Below, one piece after another: positions 1 through 12,729 of a stretch of 64,000 nucleotides of DNA (position 1 is its first letter; every line of letters begins with the position of its first letter). Both the position numbers and the translations under genes were made by a program. The stretch is from Polynucleobacter sp. MWH-CaK5 (GTDB lineage: Bacteria > Pseudomonadota > Gammaproteobacteria > Burkholderiales > Burkholderiaceae): the NCBI RefSeq assembly GCF_018687615.1, contig NZ_CP061299.1, forward strand, positions 1 through 64,000. The letters are read 5' to 3'. The notes under the pieces were generated by a model. The model saw only the letters and a program-made list of their open reading frames with translations, had not been told where the DNA came from and searched no databases.

Positions 1-1295
1 TAACTCTTTCCCTGGCGGCGCCCAACAGATTTAAGTTGGACTGGGCAAAAAATCAATTTAATCAAAGGTTTATCGAGCTCGCTCAAGCACACTTTGGGGC
101 TCCCATTGTGCTTGATTGGGTCCTTGATCCCAAGGTGAAGCTCCTTAATACAGATGAACAGCAGTCTGAGTTTATTAGTGAAGATCTTGGACAGGCCAGC
201 GCATCGAGCGGCTTCCCAGGTTCTGGTGACGGGGTAGACGAAGTCAGCGAACTTCCAAGTATTGGGATTGATGGGCGTTCACGCCTAAACCCAGGGCTTA
301 CTTTTGATAGTTTTGTTACTGGTAAAGCCAACCAGCTTGCTCGTGCGGCTGCAATACAAGTGGCCAATAACCCCGGTTCATCTTATAACCCCATGTACTT
401 ATATGGCGGCGTGGGCCTTGGCAAGACTCACTTGATTCATGCCATTGGCAATCATTTGTTACAAGAAAAGCCCAAAGCCAAGATCAGATACATTCACGCA
501 GAACAATATGTGTCCGATGTGGTTAAGGCCTATCAGCAAAAGTCTTTTGACAAGTTCAAACAGTATTACCACTCCCTGGACTTATTGTTGATTGACGATA
601 TTCAGTTTTTCGCTGGAAAGCCGCGTTCTCAAGAAGAATTCTTTTATGCGTTTGAAGCTCTGACCGCAAATAAGTCACAAGTCATCATGACCAGCGACAC
701 ATACCCGAAGGAAATTTCCGGTATCGATGATCGCTTGATCTCAAGATTTGATTCAGGCTTAACAGTGGCCATTGAGCCGCCAGAGCTTGAAATGCGTGTC
801 GCCATTTTGATGAAGAAAGCCTTGGCAGAGGGCTTACCGCTGACCGAGGATGTGGCGTTCTTCGTTGCTAAACATCTGCGCTCTAACGTTCGTGAACTTG
901 AGGGTGCTTTAAGAAAGATTTTGGCCTACGTGCGTTTTCATGGAAAAGAGATCACGATTGAGGTTGCCCGAGAGGCCCTTAAAGACCTGCTTTCAGTCCA
1001 AAACCGCCAAATTTCTGTTGAAAATATTCAAAAAACAGTCGCTGATTTTTACAATATCAAGGTGGCTGATATGTACTCCAAAAAGCGTCCTGCTAATATT
1101 GCTAGGCCAAGACAAATTGCCATGTATATTGCTAAGGAATTGACCCAAAAAAGTCTTCCTGAAATAGGTGAGTTATTTGGTGGCAGAGATCATACAACGG
1201 TGCTGCATGCGGTTAGAAAAGTGACCGAGGAAAGATCAAGAGACAACCAACTAAATCATGAATTACATGTGCTAGAACAGTCTCTAAAAAATTGA
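1..1295 (+). CDS. dnaA: Chromosomal replication initiator DnaA (5' partial)
   Basis: DnaA binds DnaA boxes at oriC, melts the origin and loads DnaB. The frame is open to the window edge: bases 3-35 read [11 protein letters not shown], which matches the end of the DnaA N-terminal domain (APNRF-LDW). The TTG at 36 is therefore internal, and roughly 45 N-terminal residues are missing. Visible parts are the Walker [10 protein letters not shown], the Walker B LLLIDDIQ, the AAA+ sensor region, and the C-terminal DNA-binding domain with the [11 protein letters not shown] signature. The gene precedes the candidate oriC and dnaN, the usual order. Identity is certain; only the start is unseen. Confidence 0.98.
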   Translation, partial: TLSLAAPNRFKLDWAKNQFNQRFIELAQAHFGAPIVLDWVLDPKVKLLNTDEQQSEFISEDLGQASASSGFPGSGDGVDEVSELPSIGIDGRSRLNPGLTFDSFVTGKANQLARAAAIQVANNPGSSYNPMYLYGGVGLGKTHLIHAIGNHLLQEKPKAKIRYIHAEQYVSDVVKAYQQKSFDKFKQYYHSLDLLLIDDIQFFAGKPRSQEEFFYAFEALTANKSQVIMTSDTYPKEISGIDDRLISRFDSGLTVAIEPPELEMRVAILMKKALAEGLPLTEDVAFFVAKHLRSNVRELEGALRKILAYVRFHGKEITIEVAREALKDLLSVQNRQISVENIQKTVADFYNIKVADMYSKKRPANIARPRQIAMYIAKELTQKSLPEIGELFGGRDHTTVLHAVRKVTEERSRDNQLNHELHVLEQSLKN

Positions 1296-1573
1296 TTTTT
1301 GCTTGTGGAAATCCTTGTGGATAATTGCTGTATAAGTATGGGTATAAGTATGTGAATGGATTGTTGATGAATTGTGGATAAGTAGACCAAACACGACAAA
1401 AGAGAAAAGTTATTAAATCTTATTCAAAGCTTATACAAAACATATCCACAGGTATTTATTGAAGGTAAAATACTGATTAATAAATGAATTTTTAGTTATC
1501 CACAGAATTTTGTTGCTTTATTAACTACTACTATAAATATATATACATATAAATAAATACAGGAATAAGAACC
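1296..1573. other. oriC: Candidate oriC: DnaA-box cluster plus AT-rich element
   Basis: The dnaA-dnaN spacer contains three perfect DnaA boxes: TGTGGATAA at 1316-1324 and 1373-1381 (minus orientation) and TTATCCACA at 1496-1504 (plus). Near-matches lie at 1303-1311 and 1442-1450 (ATATCCACA). A run made almost only of A and T at about 1530-1560 could be the unwinding element, next to the last box. Boxes plus an AT-rich element beside dnaA is the standard bacterial origin layout. The spacer must also hold the dnaN promoter and may autoregulate dnaA. GC skew was not computed. Confidence 0.8.
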
Positions 1574-2689
1574 ATGGAACTGGTCAGTACAACAAGAGAC
1601 AAATTGCTAAAGCCACTTCAACTTGTGAGCGGTATTGTTGAGCGTCGTCACACGCTGCCAATCCTAGCCAATTTGTTATTCAAGAAAAATGGATCATCTG
1701 TTTCTTTGATTTCAACAGACATTGAAATTCAAATCACAACTCATGCTGATTTTGGTGTTGGTTCAGAGAACGTCAGTACAACTGTTGGTGCTAGAAAATT
1801 AGTCGATATTTTGCGTGCATTGCCAGAGGGTGCAATGACCTTGTCTTTGAAAGACAGCAAGATGGTTGTGCAAAGTGGCAAGAGCCGTTTCACACTTCAA
1901 ACATTAGCAGCCAATGAGTTTCCAATCATGTCTGAATCAGCAGATGTTTCAGCCAGTTGGGAAATGTCTCAAAAATCATTAAAGCAATTAATCAGCCAGG
2001 TGCACTTTGCAATGGCACAACAAGACATTCGTTATTACTTGAACGGTATGTTGTTTGTTTTAGAAGGTCAAAGAATCATCGCAGTAGCAACTGATGGTCA
2101 TCGCTTGGCCTACAGTCACGTTGATCTTGATAAAGCACCGTCTGGTAATGGTCAAAAACAAGAAGTGATCATTCCACGTAAAACAATCCTTGAGTTACAA
2201 CATTTGTTGGAGGACTCTGAAGATCCAGTGGTTATTTCTTTAGCAAGCAATCAAGTTAAATTTAACTTTGGTGATGTTGAGCTTTTGTCAAAGCTTGTTG
2301 AAGGTAAATTCCCTGACTTCCAGAGAGTTATTCCAAAGGGTCAGAACAATAAGTTGGTGGTTAGTCGTGATGCATTACAGGCATCTTTACAAAGAGCGGC
2401 GATCTTAACAACAGATAAATTCAAAGGTGTGCGCTGCATTCTTTCTGATAATTGCTTAACTATTCAATCAACGAACGCAGAACAAGAAGAAGCACAAGAA
2501 GATATTGAAACTGAGTACAGTGGCGACAAAATTGATATCGGTTTCAATGTGTCTTATTTGTTAGATGTTTTAGCAAATCTAAAAAACGAATCAATTCAAA
2601 TTTGTTTGGGTGACTCCAATAGCAGTGCAGTGATCACCCTTCCAGAACAAGAAGGTTTCAAATACGTTGTCATGCCAATGCGCATTTAA
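1574..2689 (+). CDS. dnaN: DNA polymerase III beta subunit (sliding clamp)
   Basis: This is the homodimeric ring clamp that tethers DNA polymerase III and other partners to DNA. The 371-residue length is close to the 366 of E. coli, which fits three repeated clamp domains. The C-terminus YVVMPMRI is the family ending that borders the clamp-binding pocket. The ATG at 1574 follows an AGGA-type ribosome site (aggaataagaacc). It lies directly downstream of the candidate origin and 25 bases before gyrB. No recF lies between dnaN and gyrB, unlike in E. coli. Confidence 0.98.
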   Translation: MELVSTTRDKLLKPLQLVSGIVERRHTLPILANLLFKKNGSSVSLISTDIEIQITTHADFGVGSENVSTTVGARKLVDILRALPEGAMTLSLKDSKMVVQSGKSRFTLQTLAANEFPIMSESADVSASWEMSQKSLKQLISQVHFAMAQQDIRYYLNGMLFVLEGQRIIAVATDGHRLAYSHVDLDKAPSGNGQKQEVIIPRKTILELQHLLEDSEDPVVISLASNQVKFNFGDVELLSKLVEGKFPDFQRVIPKGQNNKLVVSRDALQASLQRAAILTTDKFKGVRCILSDNCLTIQSTNAEQEEAQEDIETEYSGDKIDIGFNVSYLLDVLANLKNESIQICLGDSNSSAVITLPEQEGFKYVVMPMRI

Positions 2690-2711
2690 TAGAGTTACTA
2701 GAAAAGAATAA

Positions 2712-5679
<2,968 letters not shown>

Positions 5680-5684
5680 GCGAT

Positions 5685-5900
5685 ATGTTTATCAGCATTC
5701 AAGAGCTTGAGGCGGCCATCAATTTTTGGCGTGAGCAATCTCCCTCCCGCGGAGAAGCCTTGCAACTTTGCCCTCAGGCGTCTGCTTTAGCAAAACCCTA
5801 TGCAATGATGATCATTCAATCTTCTCAAAGGGTTCCTTTGGATGGATTGAGCGATTCCGCACAAGCGGCCTGGAAAGAATACCTCTCTCGCAAAGGTTAA
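5685..5900 (+). CDS. DUF3717-family small protein
   Basis: This is a 71-residue protein that begins five bases after the SET-domain stop. The pattern ISIQELEAAINFWREQSP, followed by LCPQASALAKPYAMMI, matches what I recall of the DUF3717 family in Burkholderiales. It has no signal peptide, membrane segment or cysteine cluster beyond a single Cys. Its stop (5898-5900) overlaps the next start, so it probably forms a transcript with its neighbours. Function is unknown. Confidence 0.75.
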   Translation: MFISIQELEAAINFWREQSPSRGEALQLCPQASALAKPYAMMIIQSSQRVPLDGLSDSAQAAWKEYLSRKG

Positions 5901-7516
5901 TGATGAGCAACCATGCCACATTTGATTACATTGTTGTTGGCGCGGGCAGCGCGGGTTGTGTCTTAGCGAACAGGCTTTCAGCAGATCCCCGATACAACGT
6001 TTTGCTGATTGATGCGGGTAGCAAAGACGACTATCTTTGGATTCACATTCCGGTTGGCTATTTGTATTGCATCAACAATCCCAAAACTGATTGGATGTTT
6101 AAAACGAAGCCTCAGCCAGGACTTAATGATCGCAGCTTGATTTATCCTCGCGGAAAAGTATTGGGCGGCTCGTCATCGATCAACGGAATGATTTACATGC
6201 GTGGCCAGGCTGAAGATTATGATCAGTGGGCGCGTGAAACTGGTGATTCATCTTGGTCATGGGGCAATGTTTTGCCTTACTTTAAAAAGATGGAAGACTA
6301 TCACTCAGGCGCTTCAGAGTTTCATGGGGTGGGTGGTGAGTGGCGCGTTGATAAGCAGCGGCTGAAATGGAAAGTGCTAGATATTTTTAGGAGTGCTGCC
6401 GATCAGGCAGGCATTCCTCCAATTAATGACTTTAATCGCGGTAACAATTTTGGCTCTTCCTATTTTGATGTTTCACAAAAAAATGGTTGGCGCCTGAATG
6501 CTTCTCAAGCTTTCATCAAGCCTATTAGAAATCGTAAAAACCTGACTGTTTTAACGGGCGCAAGCATTGATCGCTTGATGTTCAATGGCTCGCGTTGTGA
6601 GGGTATTGCTTTTTCATACGGCGGGCAGCAGCAAATTGCGATAGCAGAAAGAGAAGTTCTTCTATCAGCTGGTGCAATTGGCTCAGTACAAATTCTTGAG
6701 CGCTCTGGTATTGGCGACGAAAAAAGATTGCAGTCTTTGAATATCCCGGTTGTGAAACACTTGCCGGGCGTTGGAGAAAATCTTCAAGACCATTTGCAAA
6801 TCAGATTGGTGTATCAGGTGAGCGGTCTAAGAACCCTGAATATGTTGGCTTCACGCTGGTGGGGTAAGTTGCTAATTGGTCTTCAATATGTCATAACCAG
6901 AAGTGGTCCTATGTCGATGGCGCCCTCCCAGCTCGGAGCTTTTGCGCACTCATCTTCAGCTCATGCTCGACCAAACATTCAGTACCACGTACAGCCATTA
7001 TCGTTAGACAAGTTTGGTGATCCACTCCACTCGTTTAATGCATTTACAGCAAGCGTTTGTAATTTACGCCCAAGCTCTAGAGGAAGCGTTCATATAAGCT
7101 CTAAAGAATTGACAGAGCCACCTGCGATTAATCCTAACTATTTGGCTTCAAATGAAGATAAGCAGATTGCCCTTGAATCTCTTCGCTTCACCAGAAACAT
7201 CATGCAGCAAAAAGCTTTTGATGGTTTTGATGTCAAAGAGTTTCGACCGGGCCCCTCTTTCAATACAGATGAAGAGTTGTTAAAACAAGTTGGAGAAATC
7301 GCCACAACGATTTTCCATCCTGTTGGCACATGCAAAATGGGCAAGGCTGATGATCCTATGGCGGTTGTTGATTCTGAATTGAAGGTGTTTGGATTGAGTG
7401 GATTGCGAGTAGTTGATGCCAGCGTTATGCCAACCATCACATCTGGCAACACCGCAGCGCCCACCATGATGATTGCTCAAAAAATAGCTGACAAGATTTT
7501 GGCTGACAACGACTAA
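5900..7516 (+). CDS. GMC-family FAD-dependent oxidoreductase
   Basis: This 538-residue flavoprotein of the glucose-methanol-choline family oxidises an alcohol; the substrate cannot be told from sequence. The dinucleotide-binding motif VVGAGSAGCVLANRL is at residues 12-26, followed by the first GMC signature (GGSSSINGMIYMRG) and the second (GAIGSVQILERSGIG). The catalytic pair is His473 (HPVGTCKMG) and Asn517 (SGNTAAPT). The double ATG at 5900/5903 is preferred because the frame upstream only shadows the DUF3717 gene. It resembles choline dehydrogenases (BetA), but no betaine genes are nearby, so that substrate is not claimed. Confidence 0.9.
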   Translation: MMSNHATFDYIVVGAGSAGCVLANRLSADPRYNVLLIDAGSKDDYLWIHIPVGYLYCINNPKTDWMFKTKPQPGLNDRSLIYPRGKVLGGSSSINGMIYMRGQAEDYDQWARETGDSSWSWGNVLPYFKKMEDYHSGASEFHGVGGEWRVDKQRLKWKVLDIFRSAADQAGIPPINDFNRGNNFGSSYFDVSQKNGWRLNASQAFIKPIRNRKNLTVLTGASIDRLMFNGSRCEGIAFSYGGQQQIAIAEREVLLSAGAIGSVQILERSGIGDEKRLQSLNIPVVKHLPGVGENLQDHLQIRLVYQVSGLRTLNMLASRWWGKLLIGLQYVITRSGPMSMAPSQLGAFAHSSSAHARPNIQYHVQPLSLDKFGDPLHSFNAFTASVCNLRPSSRGSVHISSKELTEPPAINPNYLASNEDKQIALESLRFTRNIMQQKAFDGFDVKEFRPGPSFNTDEELLKQVGEIATTIFHPVGTCKMGKADDPMAVVDSELKVFGLSGLRVVDASVMPTITSGNTAAPTMMIAQKIADKILADND

Positions 7517-8310
7517 TGGAATTCGACCTTTTCCATTGGACAACCTTGCTTTTATTTGTTGCTGCATTTGGTGCTGGCTTCGTTGACTCGGTTGCTGGCG
7601 GTGGCGGTTTGATACAAGTCCCCGCTTTATTTGCAATATATCCCAACGCCAATCCTGCAACATTGCTGGGCACCAACAAACTCGGCTCTATTGGTGGAAC
7701 CATAATTGCTGCTAAAAGATATCTAAAAGTAGTTAAATTACCTTATTTTATTATAATTCCTGCGATTATCGCCGCATTCATTGGTTCGTTTTCTGGTGCC
7801 GCGGTGGTTAAAAGCATGTCTGCCGATGTGTTTCGTGTCTTGCTGCCCATTATTTTGATTGCCTTATTGGTTTACACCATCAAGCAGCCGTCCATGGGTA
7901 TGGCTCACGCCCCTATCGTTGATGGAAGAAAGAAAATTGTTCATGCCATTCTTCTTGGGGGAACCATTGGTTTTTACGATGGATTCTTTGGGCCTGGTAC
8001 CGGTAGTTTTTTGTTGATTGGCTTTATTCGAATTTTTGGCTTTGACTTTTTACATGCCTCAGCCGCAACCAAGTTGGTCAATGTAACAACTAATTTTGCT
8101 GCCATTCTCTTGTTTGCCTCATTTGGCCATATTGCTTGGCAAATTGGTTTTGCCATGATGGCAATGAATATTGCGGGCAGCATCTTTGGATCACATTACG
8201 CTTTACGCCATGGCAACACATTTATTAGAAAGGTGTTTGTTGGGGTTGTGGCGGCGCTCATTCTAAAGACGGTGTTTGATGCTTTGCGTTATTTCGGGGT
8301 AATCGCTTAG
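7516..8310 (+). CDS. TSUP-family membrane permease (TauE/SafE type)
   Basis: This 264-residue polytopic inner-membrane protein belongs to the sulfite exporter TauE/SafE (TSUP) family. The family hallmarks are visible: AAFGAGFVDSVAGGGGLIQVPAL near the N-terminus and the second-half repeat GGTIGFYDGFFGPGTGSFLLIGF. About seven or eight hydrophobic segments are expected. The start overlaps the stop of the GMC gene by one base (TAATG), so the two are probably translated together. The family moves sulfur oxyanions or organic acids; the substrate here is unknown. Confidence 0.9.
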   Translation: MEFDLFHWTTLLLFVAAFGAGFVDSVAGGGGLIQVPALFAIYPNANPATLLGTNKLGSIGGTIIAAKRYLKVVKLPYFIIIPAIIAAFIGSFSGAAVVKSMSADVFRVLLPIILIALLVYTIKQPSMGMAHAPIVDGRKKIVHAILLGGTIGFYDGFFGPGTGSFLLIGFIRIFGFDFLHASAATKLVNVTTNFAAILLFASFGHIAWQIGFAMMAMNIAGSIFGSHYALRHGNTFIRKVFVGVVAALILKTVFDALRYFGVIA

Positions 8311-8332
8311 GCGCTTATTAGGCACTCAAAAA

Positions 8333-8346
8333 GTTTCACGTGAAAC
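8333..8346. other. parS: parS-type palindrome upstream of mnmG
   Basis: GTTTCACGTGAAAC is a perfect 14-base palindrome. It matches the core of the bacterial parS consensus TGTTTCACGTGAAACA, with A in place of the first T and the final A present. It lies between the TSUP gene and mnmG, about 2.7 kb upstream of parAB. ParB binds this motif and spreads from it, marking the origin region for ParA-driven segregation. The match to the known motif is strong; binding is inferred. Confidence 0.85.
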
Positions 8347-8420
8347 ACTCATAATTAGCCTAAAACAATTGAGTCAAATTGGCGGGGGTGATATCATCGC
8401 CGCCCTAAGCAAGGTTTTCT

Positions 8421-10340
8421 ATGGACTTTTCAATTAAATATGATGTGATAGTGATTGGCGGGGGGCATGCTGGCTCAGAAGCTGCTTTGGCTTCAGCCAG
8501 AATGGGTTGCCGTACCCTTCTTTTGACTCACAGCATAGAAACCTTGGGGGCGATGAGCTGTAATCCTTCCATTGGCGGCATTGGTAAGGGTCACCTGGTT
8601 AAAGAAATCGATGCTCTGGGCGGAGCAATGGCCGAAGTCACTGATTTGGCCGGAATTCAGTTCAGGATATTAAATTCTAGTAAGGGCCCGGCCGTTCGAG
8701 CAACAAGAGCGCAGGCAGACCGCGCTCTTTATAAGACTGCCATGCGCAGCAAATTAGAAAACCAAGAAAACCTCACTATTTTCCAGGCGGCGGTTGATGA
8801 CCTGATCGTTCGTGATGATCAAGTTTGTGGCGCAACCACACAATTGGGCTTGAGCTTTTATGCTTCCCAGGTAGTTTTAACTGCCGGAACCTTTCTGGAT
8901 GGAAAAATACACGTTGGTCTAGATAACCACTCCGGTGGTCGCGCTGGAGATCCGGCCGCGATAAGACTGTCTAGCAGATTAAAAGAATTGAAGCTTCCGC
9001 AGGGGCGCTTAAAAACAGGTACGCCCCCAAGAATTGATGGGCGCACCATTAACTTCTCCGTGATGCAAGAGCAGCCTGGCGACTTAGATCCTTTGCCAGT
9101 CTTTTCTTATTTGGGGCGACCAGAGTTCCACCCTAAGCAGCTTCCCTGCTGGATCAGCCATACCAATGAGAAAACCCATGAGATTATTCGTGGCGGACTT
9201 GATCGTTCACCAATGTATACAGGGGTGATTGAGGGTGTTGGCCCAAGGTACTGCCCCTCTATAGAAGACAAGATACATCGGTTTGCTGGCAAGGACAGCC
9301 ATCAAATATTTTTGGAGCCCGAGGGTCTAACAACCCATGAGTTTTATCCAAATGGCATTTCAACCAGCCTGCCCTTTGATGTTCAGTGGAATTTGGTGAG
9401 AAGCATTCGTGGTCTTGAGAATGCCATGATTGTGCGCCCGGGCTATGCCATTGAATATGATTACTATGACCCAAGAGGCTTAAAGCCAAGCTTGGAAACC
9501 AAAGCAATCAAGGGCTTGTTCTTTGCGGGTCAAATCAATGGCACAACTGGTTATGAAGAGGCTGCCGCACAGGGGCTATTGGCCGGCATCAATGCTGGAT
9601 TGAGCGCCAAAGGCAAGGACGCATGGTATCCAAAGCGTGATCAGGCCTATTTGGGTGTGTTGGTAGACGATTTGATTACCAAGGGTGTTCAAGAGCCCTA
9701 TCGGATGTTCACAAGTCGCGCCGAGTATCGTTTAAGCCTAAGGGAAGACAATGCTGATGTCAGATTGACAGAGCAAGGCCGTGAACTAGGACTCGTGGAT
9801 GATCGCCGCTGGGAGTTCTTCTGTAAAAAGCAGGAGGCTGTTTCACGTGAAACACAGCGACTTAAGTCAACCTGGGTCAGCCCAAAGCTGATCAATGCAG
9901 CTGAGTCAGAGTTTTTGCTTGGTCAGGTGATTGCCCATGAATACAGTTTGGCTGAATTGTTAAAGCGCCCAGGGATCACTTATGAAAACCTAACAACCTC
10001 ATTTGATGGTCGCTGGTCCGCTGAGCCGCTCGATCAAGACGTTGTTTTAAGAGATCAAATTGCTGAGCAGGTTGAGATTGCTATTAAATACCAGGGTTAT
10101 ATCGATAGACAGGCAGCAGAAATTGCCCGCCATGCCTATCACGAAGAAATGACCCTGCCCCCAGACATCAACTATTCAAAGGTTTTGGGCTTGTCAATGG
10201 AGGTTCAGCAGAAGCTCAGCCTTCATAAGCCAAGCACTTTGGGTCAGGCTTCAAGAGTTTCTGGTGTGACGCCAGCAGCCATTTCTTTATTGTTGATCCA
10301 TTTAAAAAAGGGTTTGGGTCGACGCCCCAGTGCTGATTGA
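8421..10340 (+). CDS. mnmG: tRNA uridine 5-carboxymethylaminomethyl modification enzyme MnmG (GidA)
   Basis: MnmG is the FAD-dependent partner of MnmE. Together they install the carboxymethylaminomethyl group on wobble uridine 34 of several tRNAs. The 639-residue length is typical. The FAD motif [19 protein letters not shown] is at the N-terminus, and the conserved block [21 protein letters not shown] lies in the middle. MnmE is not in this window. The gene heads the mnmG-rsmG-parA-parB cluster, a conserved origin-proximal order. A full parS site is embedded in its reading frame at the residues VSRET. Confidence 0.98.
   Translation: MDFSIKYDVIVIGGGHAGSEAALASARMGCRTLLLTHSIETLGAMSCNPSIGGIGKGHLVKEIDALGGAMAEVTDLAGIQFRILNSSKGPAVRATRAQADRALYKTAMRSKLENQENLTIFQAAVDDLIVRDDQVCGATTQLGLSFYASQVVLTAGTFLDGKIHVGLDNHSGGRAGDPAAIRLSSRLKELKLPQGRLKTGTPPRIDGRTINFSVMQEQPGDLDPLPVFSYLGRPEFHPKQLPCWISHTNEKTHEIIRGGLDRSPMYTGVIEGVGPRYCPSIEDKIHRFAGKDSHQIFLEPEGLTTHEFYPNGISTSLPFDVQWNLVRSIRGLENAMIVRPGYAIEYDYYDPRGLKPSLETKAIKGLFFAGQINGTTGYEEAAAQGLLAGINAGLSAKGKDAWYPKRDQAYLGVLVDDLITKGVQEPYRMFTSRAEYRLSLREDNADVRLTEQGRELGLVDDRRWEFFCKKQEAVSRETQRLKSTWVSPKLINAAESEFLLGQVIAHEYSLAELLKRPGITYENLTTSFDGRWSAEPLDQDVVLRDQIAEQVEIAIKYQGYIDRQAAEIARHAYHEEMTLPPDINYSKVLGLSMEVQQKLSLHKPSTLGQASRVSGVTPAAISLLLIHLKKGLGRRPSAD
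9839..9854. other. parS: Perfect 16-base parS site inside mnmG
   Basis: TGTTTCACGTGAAACA is identical to the canonical 16-base parS palindrome. It sits in the coding sequence of mnmG and encodes part of AVSRET. It is about 1.5 kb from the parS-like site at 8333 and about 1.2 kb before parA. Two such sites next to parAB and within 10 kb of the candidate oriC fit a chromosomal ParABS centromere. Confidence 0.93.
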
Positions 10341-11035
10341 TGGAAAAAGACTCCCAACAAGCACTGCTTGCTCAATTAAGTGATGGTGTGAGAGGTCTTA
10401 ATTTAGACCTTTCCGTAGAGACTATTCAGCGCTTATTGGATTATTTAATTGAGTTTCAGCGTTGGAATAAAACTCATAATTTGTCATCAATTCATGATTT
10501 AAATCAGTCGGTTACCTTGCATCTGCTTGATTCCTTGGCGGTTCTTCCCTACTTGGATAGTTACGTTGAGAAATTACCAAAAGCCGATGGCGTTTTTACT
10601 CTGGCAGATCTTGGGTCTGGCGGTGGTCTTCCTGGCATTCCTTTGGCAATTTGTCGTCCTGCATGGAAACTTCATTTGATGGAGGCAGTCCAGAAAAAAG
10701 CGGTCTTTTTACAGCACATCGTGACCAAGTTACATTTAGATAACGTAAAAGTCCACGGCGCAAGAATTGAAGATGCTGCCCCAAGCCTAGCTGATTCTGT
10801 AAGTTGTTGTATTTCAAGGGCTTTTTCTGATTTTGGCAAATTTATAACGCTTTCTGAGCCAATGCTTAAAGCGGGCGGCTTGTTGTGGGCCATGAAAGCT
10901 CGCGCCCTAGAAGAAGATCTAAAAACCATTCCAGATACGTGGAAGATTGAAAAAGACTATTTGTTCAGCGTTCCTGGGCTTGATGCTGAAAGACGGCTGT
11001 ACGAGTTGGTCCGCGTGAGAGAATTCAAGGCTTAA
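10340..11035 (+). CDS. rsmG: 16S rRNA (guanine527-N7)-methyltransferase RsmG (GidB)
   Basis: RsmG uses S-adenosylmethionine to methylate N7 of G527 in 16S rRNA, near the streptomycin-binding region. The 231-residue protein carries the Rossmann-type cofactor motif LADLGSGGGLPGIPLAI and the block VQKKAVFLQHI typical of the family. I chose the ATG at 10340, which overlaps the mnmG stop in the pattern TGATG, over an in-frame TTG three bases earlier. This arrangement implies translational coupling with mnmG. Confidence 0.96.
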   Translation: MEKDSQQALLAQLSDGVRGLNLDLSVETIQRLLDYLIEFQRWNKTHNLSSIHDLNQSVTLHLLDSLAVLPYLDSYVEKLPKADGVFTLADLGSGGGLPGIPLAICRPAWKLHLMEAVQKKAVFLQHIVTKLHLDNVKVHGARIEDAAPSLADSVSCCISRAFSDFGKFITLSEPMLKAGGLLWAMKARALEEDLKTIPDTWKIEKDYLFSVPGLDAERRLYELVRVREFKA

Positions 11036-11051
11036 TTAAAAGAAGATATAT

Positions 11052-11822
11052 ATGGCAAAAATATTTTGCGTGGCAAACCAAAAAGGTGGCGTTGGCAAAA
11101 CCACCACCACGGTCAATTTAGCAGCAAGCTTGGCAGCACAAAAACAGCGAGTGTTGGTTGTTGATCTTGACCCACAAGGCAATGCCAGCATGGGTTCTGG
11201 CATCGATAAGATGGACTTGCAGCAAAGTGTTTATCACGTCCTAATTGGCATGTCTGATGTTTTAACTGCAAGAGTTAAATCAGAAACTGGTGGATACGAT
11301 GTTCTTCCGGCAAACAGAGAGCTTGCTGGCGCTGAAGTTGAGTTGGTTGAGTTCGATGAGCGCGAGGAAAGACTTAAAAACGCCTTGGCACCGGTACTCA
11401 ATGAATATGACTTTATCTTGATCGACTGCCCTCCTGCGCTGTCACTACTAACCTTGAACGGTCTGTGTGCCGCTAATGGTGTGATTGTGCCAATGCAATG
11501 TGAATATTTCGCCTTGGAAGGCTTGTCGGATTTGGTTAACACCATCAAACAAGTGCATGCCAATCTCAATCCAAATTTAACCATCATTGGTTTGTTGCGC
11601 GTTATGTTTGATCCAAGAACAACCTTGCAGCAGCAGGTTTCAGATCAATTAATGGCGCACTTTGGAGATAAAGTTTTCAACACCATCATTCCAAGGAATG
11701 TTCGCTTGGCTGAAGCGCCTTCGTATGGCATGCCGGGCGTGACATTTGATAAAGCCTCGCGTGGTGCGCAGGCCTATATGCAATTTGGCGCAGAGATGAT
11801 TCAGCGCATAAAAACAATGTAA
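11052..11822 (+). CDS. parA: Chromosome partitioning ATPase ParA (Soj type)
   Basis: ParA is the nucleoid-associated ATPase that moves ParB-parS complexes during segregation. The 256-residue protein starts with the deviant Walker A motif ANQKGGVGKTTTTVNLA and has the second motif VVDLDPQGNAS. It lacks an N-terminal DNA-binding extension, as expected for short chromosomal ParA/Soj rather than plasmid ParA. It follows rsmG by 16 bases and precedes parB by 16 bases, in one probable operon. Confidence 0.97.
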   Translation: MAKIFCVANQKGGVGKTTTTVNLAASLAAQKQRVLVVDLDPQGNASMGSGIDKMDLQQSVYHVLIGMSDVLTARVKSETGGYDVLPANRELAGAEVELVEFDEREERLKNALAPVLNEYDFILIDCPPALSLLTLNGLCAANGVIVPMQCEYFALEGLSDLVNTIKQVHANLNPNLTIIGLLRVMFDPRTTLQQQVSDQLMAHFGDKVFNTIIPRNVRLAEAPSYGMPGVTFDKASRGAQAYMQFGAEMIQRIKTM

Positions 11823-11838
11823 TGGATAAGAAAAAAAT

Positions 11839-12711
11839 ATGACAACAATCAAGAAAAAAGGTTTGGGTCGTGGCCTAGAAGCGCTCTTGGGCGCCAACGA
11901 TAAAAGCGCTGCGAATAATGCCGGTGGCGTTGCAATGCTTCAGATCAGCCAATTACAGGCTGGCAAATATCAGCCACGTAAAAACATGGTGGATGCATCA
12001 TTGCAGGAACTATCTGAAAGTATTAAAGAGCAAGGCATCATGCAGCCTTTGCTAGTAAGAAGCGTTGCTTCAGGCAAGTATGAAATCATTGCCGGTGAGC
12101 GTCGTTTTCGTGCGGCCACCATGGCCGGCCTCAAGGAAGTACCAGTTTTAATCAAGCAAGCCAATGATCAAGCCACGGCTGCCATGGCTTTGATTGAAAA
12201 CATGCAGCGCGAAGATTTAAATGCCTTAGAAGAGGCCAACGGCCTTGCGCGATTAATCGAAGAGTTTGGATACACGCACGACAAGGCGGCTCAAGCTGTT
12301 GGAAAGTCACGCAGTGCGGTTTCAAACCTATTGAGATTGATCCAGTTGGCAAAGCCGGTTCAGCTGATGCTTGCCAAAGGCGAAATAGACATGGGCCATG
12401 CTCGCGCCCTTTTGCCCCTTGAGGCAGCCGCCCAGGTAAGCCTTGCCCAAAAAATCATCATTCAAAAGCTCTCGGTGCGTGAAGCAGAGCAAATGGCGAC
12501 CAAATTGGTTTTGAATAAAACCCAAGTAGGCAGCTCTAAAAAGGCCAAAATCAAGGAAGATCCAGATTTAAGGCAGCTTCAAGAGAAATTATCAGACCAG
12601 CTAAATCTAGCAGTTGAGATCAAGCAAAAAAGACGTGGTGGCGAAATCAGCATTAAATTCAGCCAATTTGATGAATTAGATGGCTTTTTAAAGCGTTTAG
12701 GCATTGATTAA
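11839..12711 (+). CDS. parB: Chromosome partitioning protein ParB (Spo0J type)
   Basis: ParB binds parS and works as a CTP-dependent clamp. The 290-residue protein begins with the basic stretch KKKGLGRGLEALLG, found at the N-terminus of chromosomal ParB proteins. The nuclease-like N domain contains the motif GERRFRAATMAGL (ParB box II, the CTP-binding region). A helix-turn-helix follows around GYTHDKAAQAVGKSRSAVSNLLRL. The C-terminal part would dimerise. Its likely targets are the two sites at 8333 and 9839. Confidence 0.97.
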   Translation: MTTIKKKGLGRGLEALLGANDKSAANNAGGVAMLQISQLQAGKYQPRKNMVDASLQELSESIKEQGIMQPLLVRSVASGKYEIIAGERRFRAATMAGLKEVPVLIKQANDQATAAMALIENMQREDLNALEEANGLARLIEEFGYTHDKAAQAVGKSRSAVSNLLRLIQLAKPVQLMLAKGEIDMGHARALLPLEAAAQVSLAQKIIIQKLSVREAEQMATKLVLNKTQVGSSKKAKIKEDPDLRQLQEKLSDQLNLAVEIKQKRRGGEISIKFSQFDELDGFLKRLGID

Positions 12712-12729
12712 AGTAAGTGTGAATTTTTT

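Noticed and set aside
5768..5899. N-terminal extension of the GMC oxidoreductase
   Set aside because: It overlaps the DUF3717 gene in another frame and precedes the natural start of the FAD-binding fold.
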